NCBI RefSeq assembly: GCF_051020985.1
Contig: NC_135000.1
Location: 4,795,001-4,859,000 of the forward strand
DNA length: 64,000 nt
Direction of reading: 5' to 3'
From: Nomia melanderi
Taxonomy: Eukaryota; Arthropoda; Insecta; Hymenoptera; Halictidae
This document shows positions 33,950 through 44,759 of the stretch, piece by piece (position 1 is the first letter of the stretch; every line of letters starts with the position of its first letter). Under the pieces are notes generated by a model. The model searched no databases. It had not been told where the DNA came from and saw only the letters and a list, made by a program, of their open reading frames with translations. The translations under genes and the position numbers were made by a program.

Positions 33950-34480
33950 TCACGCAACAGCCGGGCCCACGTCGAATTGCGTAATTCTAGATCGGTGTCA
34001 CCTAAAAGCGCAGAAAACCCGCTAGCTCGCGCCCATCGGCGCGCGTTTGCCAGTCTCGTGCACCCCGTTACGTAAAAACCCGGTCCGGCTGTTGTTGACT
34101 GGCGTCTCTTGGGACCGGCTTTTTCGAAAATGCTTTCATTACCGCTGGAAAGCGTGTCCTCCGAGGTAAGAGGAGAAAGAGAGGAAGAGAGAGAGGCCCG
34201 GCGATGATGGAAGCGGTCGCGGGATGGGTCCAGGGGCCTGAAAAACCGGGTGCCCACACTCCGCTCGCATTTCACCCGTTGCTCCGGGTATTAAATAATT
34301 ATTATTTCGAAAGCGAGAGTGTAACCGCGGCGCCAGCATTGCTGCGCCGTCTGTTGTGCCAGTGATTCGCAGCTTCTTCTTTCGGCTGGAACTTAATCTT
34401 GGACTGGGATTCGGTTTTTCGACGTAAAGAGCTGTTAAGAGATTGTATTAGTTTGTAAGCATGGGTGAGTGAAGTGAACA
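33950..34480. promoter_or_regulatory. GC-rich promoter-like block
   Basis: CpG-rich DNA after an AT-rich repeat array. ATG at 34131 opens a 12-codon frame ending at GAG|GTAAGA. Further right, ATGG|GTGAGT occurs at 34461. Either could be the first coding exon of a plus-strand gene with its body to the right, but both are too short to judge. Confidence 0.25.
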
Positions 34481-35294
34481 CTCGATGGGTTTTGCTTAGA
34501 ATGGTTTTTAGTGGGGACCTCTGGTAGATGTAGACTTTTGGTTTGAGATAAAGATTAGAGAAGGTTTTTGGCTGAGTTGAAGTTGTCTCTGTTGAATTTG
34601 GGTAAAATTTCTGTCGAATCTGGGTTAGTTTTTAGATCTACCTAATTATTAAGTAAAAATAAGTTGGGCTATGTTTGAGATGAAGTTTGAAGACGTTTGG
34701 CTCAGTTGGAGTTGTTTTTGCAGCATTTTGCGTCAGCACTTTGCAAGATTTGCGTCAAATGTAGGCTAGTTCCTACTTGAATTTGTTCCAGATCTACCTG
34801 ATCACCGAATAAAACCGTGAACCAGTTGCTCACATCTCCAATTCCAATGACACCATAATAAAACTCGCGAGACGTGGATTATAGTCGCGGAATGAAGATA
34901 TTATGCTCTTTACTGGCTACCCTAAACGTCTAATTATATTCTTCGATGCAGCGTACTTTTATTACAACACTCATCACTTTTACGTGTAATAACTAGTAAT
35001 TTCACGCAGAAGATTGAAGCTTCTAAATTAGTCATTAAACAAGAACTTAATAAAATAACGGCGTATCTTTTTGTCTGAAGCATCCACTGCCCTACAAACA
35101 AAGGTTGTAAAACACGTCTCAGCCTCGATCTCCAGTAACTATTAATCATTATTTCAGTACGCCACTACTACTTACTAATAAGAATACTTTAGTAACAATT
35201 TAGCAATATTTATTATTAAATTAGGTAAGTAATTAATTAGGTTAGTAATTAAAATCCAACTAAGAATATTGACAATTCTACAGTGGTGCGATTT
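34481..35294. other. Non-coding stretch
   Basis: T/G-rich then AT-rich; I see no gene. Confidence 0.4.
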
Positions 35295-35892
35295 CTATGG
35301 CCACCACTGCTGCCCGGCGATCCTCCCGCGCCGTGCCGGCATTAGATAGTTGTCCCGCGAGAAACTCACCGTGCAACGCGTTCTTATCATTCCGACCACA
35401 CTCGATTCAGTAATTTCTCCCGAAAACTCTCTAATCATGTTCCACGTCGCGCTCACATCCGGAAAGCGAAAAGGGGGAAAACAGTAAAACCCACGCGCCG
35501 CCGACCCAATTCTCCGGGAAAAATCATGCGTGGAAAATGCCGGTGAAAACGGCCCCCGGACAGACAAGTCCCACTTACGCCGCTTCCAGTAATTAGCGGA
35601 ATAATCGCGCCTCCTCTTTCTTTTCCGTCGTTTACGAGCCACTTTTCGCGGAGCGCTATTGCGAGCTACGCCTAATCACGGGATCGTAAATTTGCAAATT
35701 ATATTTACGTTTGATGGCCGGCGAATCGTTAATTCAGTTAAGATCCGGGGAATGCTTGCAACACTCAGAGGCAGGCGCACCTTGGAGTTTGCACTCGTAT
35801 GCAGATCGTTTCTGTGAAACACAACGGGCCCTGGGTGATTTATTGGAGCGAACCGTCGGTGGGAATTGTAACAGAAACAATTTGCCACGGAG
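35295..35892. other. GC-richer block with a strong donor
   Basis: CpG-rich sequence with open frames on both strands. On the plus strand an open frame from ATG 35714 runs to ACGGAG|GTAAGTAC at 35892/35893, an excellent donor. No convincing acceptor or protein resemblance; it may be a UTR or non-coding RNA exon, or chance. Confidence 0.2.
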
Positions 35893-35988
35893 GTAAGTAC
35901 GCTGTTTTGTAACTTTCGTTAATGAAGAATGGATGGGAATTAAGATAAGGTGTTGCTCAAGTTCCTTCGGGGAATTCTTCGAGTTATT

Positions 35989-36475
35989 GAAGCCCCATAA
36001 GGTCGGTAATTGGATTTTAATAGTTGAAAAGCTGCTTCAAACCATGGGAATACTTAGGGAAACTTGTAGACTTTTGTATAGAAACATGGAATAATTAAGT
36101 AACTAATAAATCGTTTAGTTATCTTGATTAATTCGAGAGTCTATAGTGCTAATGCTACCCACAGACCACGCGCCGACATTTTTAACCTCTATTTCCGTGG
36201 AATAATCTCAAGATTAAACAATTATTGAAAGGAAACAATAGATAAACTAACAAACGAAGCCCTATAAGATCAATAATTGAATTTTAATAGGTGAAAAACT
36301 ACTTCGAATCATGGGAATACTTAAGGAAACTTGATTCATTCGAGCGTCTATAGTGTTGATGCTAACCACAGACCACGCACCAACATTTCTAACCTCTATT
36401 TTAATTGAATAATCTCAAGATTAAACAATTATTAAAAAGAAACGTCAACTAAACTGACAAAACAATAAATAACTT
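35989..36475. repeat. Two-copy tandem duplication, about 269 bp
   Basis: Units start at 35989 and 36258 with GAAGCCCCATAAGGTC and GAAGCCCTATAAGATC and stay alignable through CATGGGAATACTTA, TATAGTG and ACAGACCACGC. The second is slightly shorter. Confidence 0.85.
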
Positions 36476-36529
36476 TATCAACTTAAGAAATTCGCGTGAT
36501 TCCAAGTTCCCGAGTACCGGCCATTTTGT

Positions 36530-37145
36530 CGGGCGCCTAGGCGCGCGAACGATGCAAGTGGCGGGAGATTTGAACGGGAAATCTAACCGGACTGCAGGAA
36601 ACAGTTAGATTAATACGAAAATCGTTTGAAACAGGGTCTGGGCCATCTGATTTCTTTTTCTGCGAGAGTTTCCCGACTCGATTCGATCGCAGGCGTTTGA
36701 GAGCTACTGGCATACCTACATATCTGCTCAGACACGGAGGAGAGGGACGCGATTGTGGCCTAGATTCGACGTCCTTCCCTCCGGCAATGCTGTACCACTT
36801 CCTGCACACGCCTCTCTCTTCCTCCAAATCGACCGGGTCTCGTTTTGTTTTTTTTATTTCTCTCTTTTGCTCTCCGGCTTCCTCTCCCTTTTGCCGCGGC
36901 TGCTTTCCTCTTTCTTGTTTCCGTCGGCCAGGGAACGTCGCGCGGGAAGAAAGTCTAAACGAAACACGGGGAAAGTAGACGCCACTTCTGCCGGGGTGGT
37001 GAACGTCTCCGTGGTTATTTTTTTTCCTTTTTTTTCCGCCGCGAAACGAAATTATAGAGGATTTTTGCACCGCGTACACCTAGGATGGGGTGAAATCGTA
37101 ATTCTCGACGGGTTACCTAACTCCCGGCCTCTCGACGGATGAGGT
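36530..37145. other. GC-rich block, no gene recognised
   Basis: Long open frames on both strands (up to 180 codons on the minus strand) are Arg/Lys/Gly-rich or Ser/Phe-rich products of pyrimidine tracts and show no domain. It may be a regulatory or conserved non-coding block. Confidence 0.35.
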
Positions 37146-37978
37146 TTCTCTGTTCTCTCGATTCGTAACTGTTGAAATGCTTCTTAGAAAACGGAATGTC
37201 CTGGAGATCGTAGATCTTTAGAGACTGGCAAAAGATTTGTTGTTATTATTAGCTGTTTAAATATCAGCGAGGAAGAGACACATGCAAGTAGGTATTTACT
37301 CTTGGTAATTAAATAATTGAATCGCCTATTCGAAAGTTTCAACTTCAGATATGAAAGTCTGACAGGAGGAAACTATCATCAGCACGTTTCATGCGCGAAT
37401 TTCCATAACATCGTACGGATTCAATGCTGGAACGCGATCAGTTCCAACCCAGGTTTAAAAGGCCACTTCAATCAGCGTCTCGAGATCTCCGTTTCAAACG
37501 TGATTAATCAAGAATTCAGGAAGTATCTGTCAGACGAACGGATTTTCTTCCGGTCTCGTGTAACGTGTGCTCCTCGAACCAATCGCAGCAACCTCGTCTT
37601 TCGAAAAGTCGAAACTCCGCGATACAATGGAAGAGAAAAAAGAAAGGAAACTTTCGAAAACCTTCAGGCGCAATGAATCCAGCATAAAGATCCTCAATTC
37701 ACTAATTACCCTAGCCCGAGTCGGCCTACAATGGATCTTTTACGAAAAGGGGTTCCGAATAATCGCGTAATTTTGTAACATTTTAGCTTTTCAACCATCA
37801 CATTTTATTTTATATAAAATACGATTTTAACATTAGAATTTTAACACTAACTAAAAACCTAAAGCAAGAGGAACAAGAATTACATGTTTATATGAAAAAC
37901 AAATAATTTATCGTTGAAAAAATTAGTGTCATTTTGATTTTAAGATGGCGTGTATACTCGTCGAATGCAGTTAATCAG
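37146..37978. other. Non-coding stretch
   Basis: An open frame at 37317-37676 shows no domain; fragments of TTAACA-type ends occur near 37840. Confidence 0.35.
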
Positions 37979-38172
37979 TTAACATTAGATTTACGGATAT
38001 TTATTGTACATTTCATTCTATCGTCCCTTCACCAATTGATCTTCCTTCGTTTAGATCTCAAAAGTCAGCGATTAAAAAATAAACAAAAAATCAAAATAAC
38101 ACGTAGATTTCTGGAATCCAGTTTAAAATTTTCGTCACGAGTCTGACACGACACTGTACATTAAGAGGTTAA
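37979..38172. mobile_element. TTAA-type element with family D left end and family C right end
   Basis: 194 bp. The left end TTAACATTAGATTTACGG and the following TATTTATTGTACA match the family D copy at 62743. The right end carries the family C motif (CACGAGTCTGACACGA ... AAGAGGTTAA). Ends do not pair. Confidence 0.7.
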
Positions 38173-39961
38173 ACAAAACCTGCGCGAAATATTCCAACAG
38201 TCGCCTCTTCCGCGTGTCCGTTGATTCACGAGCGGCCGCGATGCGGGTACAATGATCGTTGATTAAGCGGACGTGAAATTCTTGAGAAAGTTCTTAAACG
38301 ATCCGAAGTTAGACCAGTCTAAGCCCCACTCCGACACTTCCTGTCCCACGGCACACTGTCTCGCGGCTGCTCTCTTTCTCCTTCGACGCCGAGCGATTAT
38401 TCTAATAAACGGTATCGGAATGTGGCGACTGTTATTAGTATGTCATCTCGGTGCACGTGAACTTGAAAGGTGACGAACACCGGTTTATTACAGAGACCGG
38501 CTCGAGGTAAGCCAAACAGACGGCGTTTACGTGAATCACCGCCGCGTTGATGTTTAGATTAACGACGGGATTGTAGGGGAAACTAATCGCTGATTGATCA
38601 TTGTCACCGATCATCCTTTAAACTTTGTCTCAGTGATGTTTAAGGTTTGTAGAATGTTGAGGTAATTAGGGGTACGTGTTTGTCATTGAATTATCGGTGT
38701 TTAGCGTTTGTCCTGTGATACGTTTCTTAACACCTTGAATGCTATGGGAGTCACTGGTGATCGATCATATCGAATTACTATAATTCAGTTAGTTAAATGA
38801 TGATTGTTCGCAAAAATTGTTATATTATAAATAATGCTACGGTGACATTCGGCGAAATAAACGTGCGATAATAATAAAGCGATTCAATGAAATAATTTGA
38901 TATTATGTTTCTTCATTTTGTGTAGTTTAATAATCTTGTTTGTAGGTTTTTGGGATAATCGGTGGAATAGATTTTTAAATGCAGAGAGGATTGTTTTCTG
39001 TTTGTTACGATTGTTGGAATAAAATAAGTTTCAAATGTTTAACTTCTATGTTATATTTAGGACTTGAGAATATTCGAAAAATAGAAATTCTTGAATATGA
39101 AATTTAGGGGTTGTCTTCTATTTACCACGATTGTTGGAATACAACAAGTTTCAAGTACTTCTTTAACCTCGAAATACAAAAACCGATCTCAAAGAATTTA
39201 AATGTCTCGTCGCGAACGCAATTCAAAAGCGAGAGTCATTACTTAACGCTCGACTGCTTAAATGCTCCAGTATCCAATTACCCGTAATGAAACTCAATAA
39301 AATTCGTCGGACAAACACGAATCCGGAGAATGTCCTTAACACTGTTGCAACCGGCAATGTTTAACCTTTACAATCATGCGATAAACGAGCGTGCGTACGC
39401 TGCATAAAGTTCGGTTCCCCGACAAATTGTCAACGAGTTGAATTCCCGGCAATTAAGAATCCTTTTTCGAATATTTATAAGTGGCGATTGAGGCCACGAG
39501 CGTCACCGAATTCTTGTTTCTTTTCTCATGCCGCAGGGCGACGGGAAAAAAAGCAACATGGCCGCCGGAAGGAGAAGAGAAACGCGAAACGAAGAGTTAT
39601 CCCGATGACCTAATCCACTGTCCGCAGGAGAAATGCTTTCAATTCGTATTTACCTGTAACGTAATCACACACGCGAGCACGCACCTTTCTTCTTCTCTCG
39701 GTGTTACGCAACCGACGCGTCGACTCGTCAAAAATCCGCGGAATCAATTTCACCGGGATGTCCACATCGATTATTTTTCGAACGACTATTCCGCGCCAAT
39801 GAGTCACGCGGTTACGAGCCTGGAAAAGAGGATTACGATCGGAACTTTCGTATTCTAATCCTCGAGTCGGCGCACTTCCTCAATATTCTGAATAAGAAAA
39901 ACGTGCCTGGAAAATGTGGTCGTTGAACAAATATGTTTGTTATGATATACTGAATTCTTAT
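38173..39961. other. Non-coding stretch with mixed composition
   Basis: A family F left end occurs at 38727 (TTAACACCTTGAATGC). A diverged two-copy repeat of about 125 bp lies at about 38990-39170. The GC-richer part at 39480-39860 has an ACATGGCCGCC motif near 39557 and an open frame of 125 codons without recognisable domains. Confidence 0.35.
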
Positions 39962-40185
39962 TTAACACATTTTCGGACAGTACAAATTTCGATGAGCCGC
40001 AAAAATAGAAAAAATGCAAAAGCGTACTCCGAGGGTTAAAGTGCGTAATAATTTCAAAAAGTTAAGGTTATATAGAAATAAATTCATGACAATGTGGCTT
40101 ATAAATTTCAATGTTGCAGAATTCATGTCATTTTGCATCACAATGGAAATGAATGCTATAGCATTCGCGTCCGCAAACGTGTTAA
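39962..40185. mobile_element. TTAA-type MITE with subterminal palindrome
   Basis: 224 bp. Ends TTAACACATTTTCGGAC and GTCCGCAAACGTGTTAA are partial inverted complements. A perfect 16-base palindrome GAATGCTATAGCATTC lies just inside the right end at 40151-40166. Confidence 0.75.
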
Positions 40186-41528
40186 GTTAATATAAAAAGT
40201 GTTTCAGTTATGAACATTTGTATTTTGATTGTATTATGGAAAGGAATTGTTTGTTTAGAATGTTATTGGAAAGGATGATTTGAAATTTGAATTATGCGTT
40301 TGAAGTGATTTAACGCTGCAGTTTCTTTAGCTGCCATTTTGAGTAGGTTTTCTAGTATATGGTTTATAATTTTTGGAGATTGTGATTCAAAAGTATAAAG
40401 ATTGTTGGGTGACATTAAATTAATAGGAAAGATTTTATATATTCTTGAACTACTGAATAATTTCTAAGGAACATGTAAATAATGTTACAACCTAACCTCA
40501 CAGCTGACTAATTGAATTGTAATATCCTGGAAGTGATTTAATGCTGTAGTTTTTTCAGCCGACATTTTGTACAACCTTTAAAGTTACTGAGAATCTAGGA
40601 TAATTTTAAGTATTCTTCGACTGATAAATATAATTTCTAAGGAACATCACAACTAATATCACAACCTAACAGCTGCTTGAAATCACAATCGGCCACCGCG
40701 AAATCCGAGCAATTCCGCGAGACTAAAAACCCGTCGGGTTATATAAATAGAAAATCCGTAATATCCGAGGCGATCATTATGATTACAGAAAAAGAGCATG
40801 ATAACTCGCAAGTCGGGCTTAATTGCGAACCATTTGTTTACTCGCAACGAACGAAAACACGGAATCCGCGTCGCGGCCTGGGACTTTCACTGGTTTCAAA
40901 ACCAACGGGCAGCCGATTTATGCACGGGACGCGCGCCGCGAGAAGTTACACCATCCGAGAATCTCAATTACTTTTCCGTTCCTTTAACATTGTTAATTGC
41001 TCGTCCGCAATGGCCGATGTATCCGGAATAATTTATCTTTCCGGCGTTGCCCGGAGGGTTATCTTCGTTCCAGCGGAGCCGATCCGGCGAACGGAAATTA
41101 ATTTTCTTGGAAAATGTTCGGCTTAATCGTTTCCTCGAATGATTTTTCATGCAACGAGCGCATATAAAATCATTTCTACGCGAACACTCGATGTACTATT
41201 TTCTATGAAATTTTCCCTAATTACCGAGAAGACCATGCAATTCCTCGCTGCAATAAAATTATTCAATAAAATAGCATTTTATATGGAAAGAAGTTCGTAA
41301 ATACGATCTCGCTTTCATCGCTCCCAGGTGTACGTAACTCTTCGATGTTGTAACGGCCGGAGTCACGGGAACGTGACTTTGTTGGACCAGTGGTTGTCAG
41401 TTGACAGTCTCATTTACCACTTGCCACCGAAATTTTGAAAAAATATATACTCACGGTTGAAATCAATGACGATAAACCCTTTGAACTGATTATTGGATAA
41501 GGTAGGGTTCACAACGGTCGTAACTTTG
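40186..41528. other. Non-coding stretch
   Basis: A diverged duplication is visible around 40300-40340 and 40530-40575 (GTGATTTAA-GCTG-AGTTT patterns). GC-richer part at 40677-41130 with a 149-codon open frame lacking any domain. Confidence 0.35.
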
Positions 41529-41880
41529 GATAGTATCATTATTTTCGAACGAAAAAATCCTGTAAGTTCCTTAGCTTCTGACTAAAAAATCTCCCAAGTT
41601 TCAAATTAATCCATTCATCAGTCCCTTAGAAAAAAATTCTGGAAGATTACCTCTATTTTTCAATGGTTAATCTAGAAGGAAGCCTTAAGAAACAGTTAAT
41701 TTCGGACAGAATCACTATTTTCCAACGAAGAAAATCCACTAAGTTCCCTAGATTTCAATTGAAAAATCTACCAAGTTTCAAATTAATCCATTCATCAGTT
41801 CCTTAAAACAAAATTCTCAAAGGTTCCCTCCATTTTTTAACAGTTAATTCACAAAGAAGTCTTAAGAAACAGTTCATTTT
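41529..41880. repeat. Two-copy tandem duplication, about 177 bp
   Basis: Units share CAAGTTTCAAATTAATCCAT and CTTAAGAAACAGTT. The spacing between matching points is about 177 bases. Confidence 0.82.
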
Positions 41881-41929
41881 GAATGCAATGCAACTTTTCC
41901 AAAGATTCTGCAGACAAATGTTCTAGGTT

Positions 41930-42450
41930 AGGGACGCGCGCTCGCGCGCACGTGGAACTGCCGCGCACTTCCGGTGCCGCGAGCTCCGCTGCTTCAACCA
42001 GCGCACTTCCTATGCAATTAGTTACGGCAGTGGTGCAGCCAATAGGTCGTTCGAATTAATTCGCGTTCGGGGCCGGTGGAAAATCGGCAAAAAGCGAAAA
42101 TGAAATGGTGCTGTCGTCGCCGGTGTGCGTGAGGGAACGCGAAAAAACGTCTCACTGGAAGCGTGCCACTTTCGAGAGGCTCGCGGTAAAAGTTTTCCTG
42201 CACCGGTAACGTCCAGCGATTGTTCCATCGTTATTTACGAGTGGCAGTAAAGCGCCTGTAGCTTGTCGCCTATTGCGCCTGTAGCCTGCTGCCTATCGCG
42301 CCGACGCCAAGAAAAATACGGCGGCCGACAGAACGCGTCGCCGTAATGGGCCCTTCGTGACGACGTGCAATTTCGTTCCGTTAACGGGTAAAATCGGTTC
42401 CAGTCTTAACGATTTTACGCGCGGTTTTCTATAATGCGCTCCACCGGTTG
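41930..42450. promoter_or_regulatory. CpG-rich promoter-like block
   Basis: Contains GCGCGCACGTGG (E-box), CACTTCCGGTGCCG (ETS-like), AGCCAATAGG (CCAAT box) and a local direct repeat GCGCCTGTAGC at 42253 and 42276. No TATA and no adjacent coding exon could be assigned. A TATA-less promoter or CpG-rich enhancer is the best guess. Confidence 0.3.
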
Positions 42451-42967
42451 ATGGATGACTGCGTAACGACGATGACTATTTCCGTGGGGCCATGTCTGTG
42501 TAACCATTTTCGTGCGATCATGTTCGAAGGAATTTTCTTAGAAAGGATTTTTCTTCGTTTGCCAAACTGCATAAGAATAAATTAGATATTTCTAAGGAGT
42601 TAATAAGACACAGATAGTTTTTTGACCGTTTAGGACATTTTTTCGCTCCGGACGTATTAGTTTTATGTTTCGGTGGTAGCCCATGTCTCGTAATATCGGC
42701 TGTGAAACCGCAGGCTGCACGTTTGAGTCTAGTGGACACTTGAAAACGAAAGAAAGTTGGAAAGGGAGGACTGAATTTCACTTGTTAATTTATTTTAACG
42801 GTCAATGTTTTTGTCATCAGCTACGCCGCCATTTTCTCGCAATTCGTTTGCTTTTTAGCTGCTGTAACGCCACGGCAGCGGACTTTTTGATCGAGCAAGG
42901 ATAACTGCAGAAGGAATAATAATTTTCCATGTTTTATGTAACCACTGTCGACGAGACGCGGCTTGGA

Positions 42968-43066
42968 CTGATTCATAGGGACATTGTTGAGGTTATGTTA
43001 CCGCCCACGTAGTGCCCACACGTGCATGTCAAAGATGAAAGTTCAAGATGTCCCTTATGAACCGGT
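42968..43066. repeat. Inverted repeat in GC-moderate DNA
   Basis: GATTCATAGGGACATTG is mirrored by GATGTCCCTTATGAACC with about 60 bases between them; one base bulges. A hairpin in RNA is possible. Confidence 0.5.
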
Positions 43067-43149
43067 CCGCGATGCGCAATGGCGTCTGTGCTGATTGTTT
43101 CCTGTAAAATCTGGAACTGCATACGTTTATAAATAAAAGGATCATAATA

Positions 43150-43389
43150 TTAACATGTTGAGTGCCGATTTTGCCGAGAAAAATATACAAAATGAAAGTA
43201 ATCTAATATCAAATTACGTAATTGAAATGCGTTATTATTGTTGAAGGTTTATTTTGTTGAATGTCACTATTAGGTAGTATTACTAGTAATACAGAAAAGT
43301 TTCCAAATAATCATCGTTTAATTGAATAAATTATACTAATTCGATTTGGCTGAGGTCACCGGTGAACTCCATGGTATCCAATGTATTAA
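43150..43389. mobile_element. TTAA-type element, family F
   Basis: 240 bp. Left end TTAACATGTTGAGTGCC, right end ATCCAATGTATTAA preceded by the near-perfect palindrome GAGGTCACCGGTGAACTC. Matches the solo end at 25705-25789. Confidence 0.8.
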
Positions 43390-44400
43390 CAAATTATTAT
43401 GATTTCCATTAGAAGCCACTGAAATGAAATTCTGCGAATATGAAGGAATGAAAATAGAAGTTCGCAAGTTAGGCCACTGTGGCAGTAATTTTTACTTTTC
43501 GTTAGTAAAAATATTATATCGGGTTCCAGGTTAAGCTGGGTTAAGTTCTACGCGCCGAACACACCCACGCGAATTTAACACCCGCGAGAACCAGTTGTTG
43601 TCCATGGTCACCCAGTGGTAATTACAGCAAGATAGAATTCGCATTTAGTTCAAGCGATCAAACGCCGAAGTAAAAGTACCGATCTACTTTTATTGTCGAG
43701 TTTACTAACGCGCCTTCATTTCCCATTAAATGAAATGAACTACTCCTAACGCAACCCTAAGAACATAAACCATTAAATCGAACTGGCACGTTGCTTTCGG
43801 CCTTGTATTCGCCTCGACCGTTTCACTACTACATAGAATTGTCGTCGGATGGTTAGGTACTCGCAACAGGGGATTCCCACAAGTTTTATTAACTAATCTC
43901 CCTGCAATTAAGATGCACGAGATAAATTAACAAGTTTTATTAGCGCCATCAAAATTGCGGGGTTTTGTTCCTGAAATATTCTCATTAAGTAACTTACTAT
44001 TATCTGATTGACGTGCCAATACAATCGAAATTCCCGAGAAATGACGTGTATAATAGAGAACAATGGAAAATACTAAAGAACCATGGGATCGTGATTTTCT
44101 TTGGAGGAAATATGTTTTTATGAAAGATCCTAAATTATCTAAGTATTCATTCAGTGATACTGTTATTATAAATGATAATATTATTCAATTGATCAGTTTT
44201 ATTTATTCTAGATGTTAAAAATATGTATAAATCCATCGAACGCAGCAGAAAGTGTCGTCTCTGCGAGCAGCATTTCCTAAAACGCAATATGAAGCAACAA
44301 TATTGCGTCACGGAGTCATGTTTCCCTTTTCAACACGGTCGCCAATAAAAAATCCCGTTTTTAACGCATAATTCGACTATTTTTCCAATTCTTCCATTCC
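43390..44400. other. Non-coding stretch
   Basis: No exon or repeat that I can support. Confidence 0.4.
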
Positions 44401-44630
44401 GCGCGTGGCGAGCAGCCATTTGTCCCACTTTCTACGTGACAGCACGCTTCAAACTTCATTCTTAAGTTATTTGCATAATTCAAGCCGTTTTGCGAGTTGC
44501 ACAAGCTCGCAGGCGTCTCAAACATTTCGCGGACAATTTGTTCGTGCGTGCCGAATGCTGTTCCGATCGCGCGACGACGAAGAGGACGTCCAACGCGTAT
44601 CGAGCGCCTCGGTCGTCTCTCGGGACGCGA

Positions 44631-44636
44631 TATAAA
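44631..44636 (+). promoter_or_regulatory. Candidate TATA box
   Basis: GATATAAAGGGC stands alone in a GC-rich block (44400-44700). About 20-40 bases downstream is a small hairpin, AAAGCGG-AAAGCTG-CCGCTTT. No reading frame of note follows, so any transcript would be non-coding or spliced at distance. Confidence 0.25.
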
Positions 44637-44759
44637 GGGCGAGCGATGCGAGTGAAAGCGGAAAGCTGCCGCTTTAAGCGTGCCCATCAATTAAGATTAG
44701 CCTGTGCTCTTCGATCTTTTAATGTCGATGCATCCAAGTTAAATCGTGCACTTTCTTAA

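Noticed and set aside
34131..34166. 12-codon frame ending at GAG|GTAAGA as a first exon
   Set aside because: Too short to separate from chance; only mentioned within the promoter-like block.
36537..37079. 180-codon open frame on the minus strand
   Set aside because: Arg/Lys/Gly-rich, opposite a pyrimidine-rich strand with its own long frames; no domain, no splice logic. Explained by composition.
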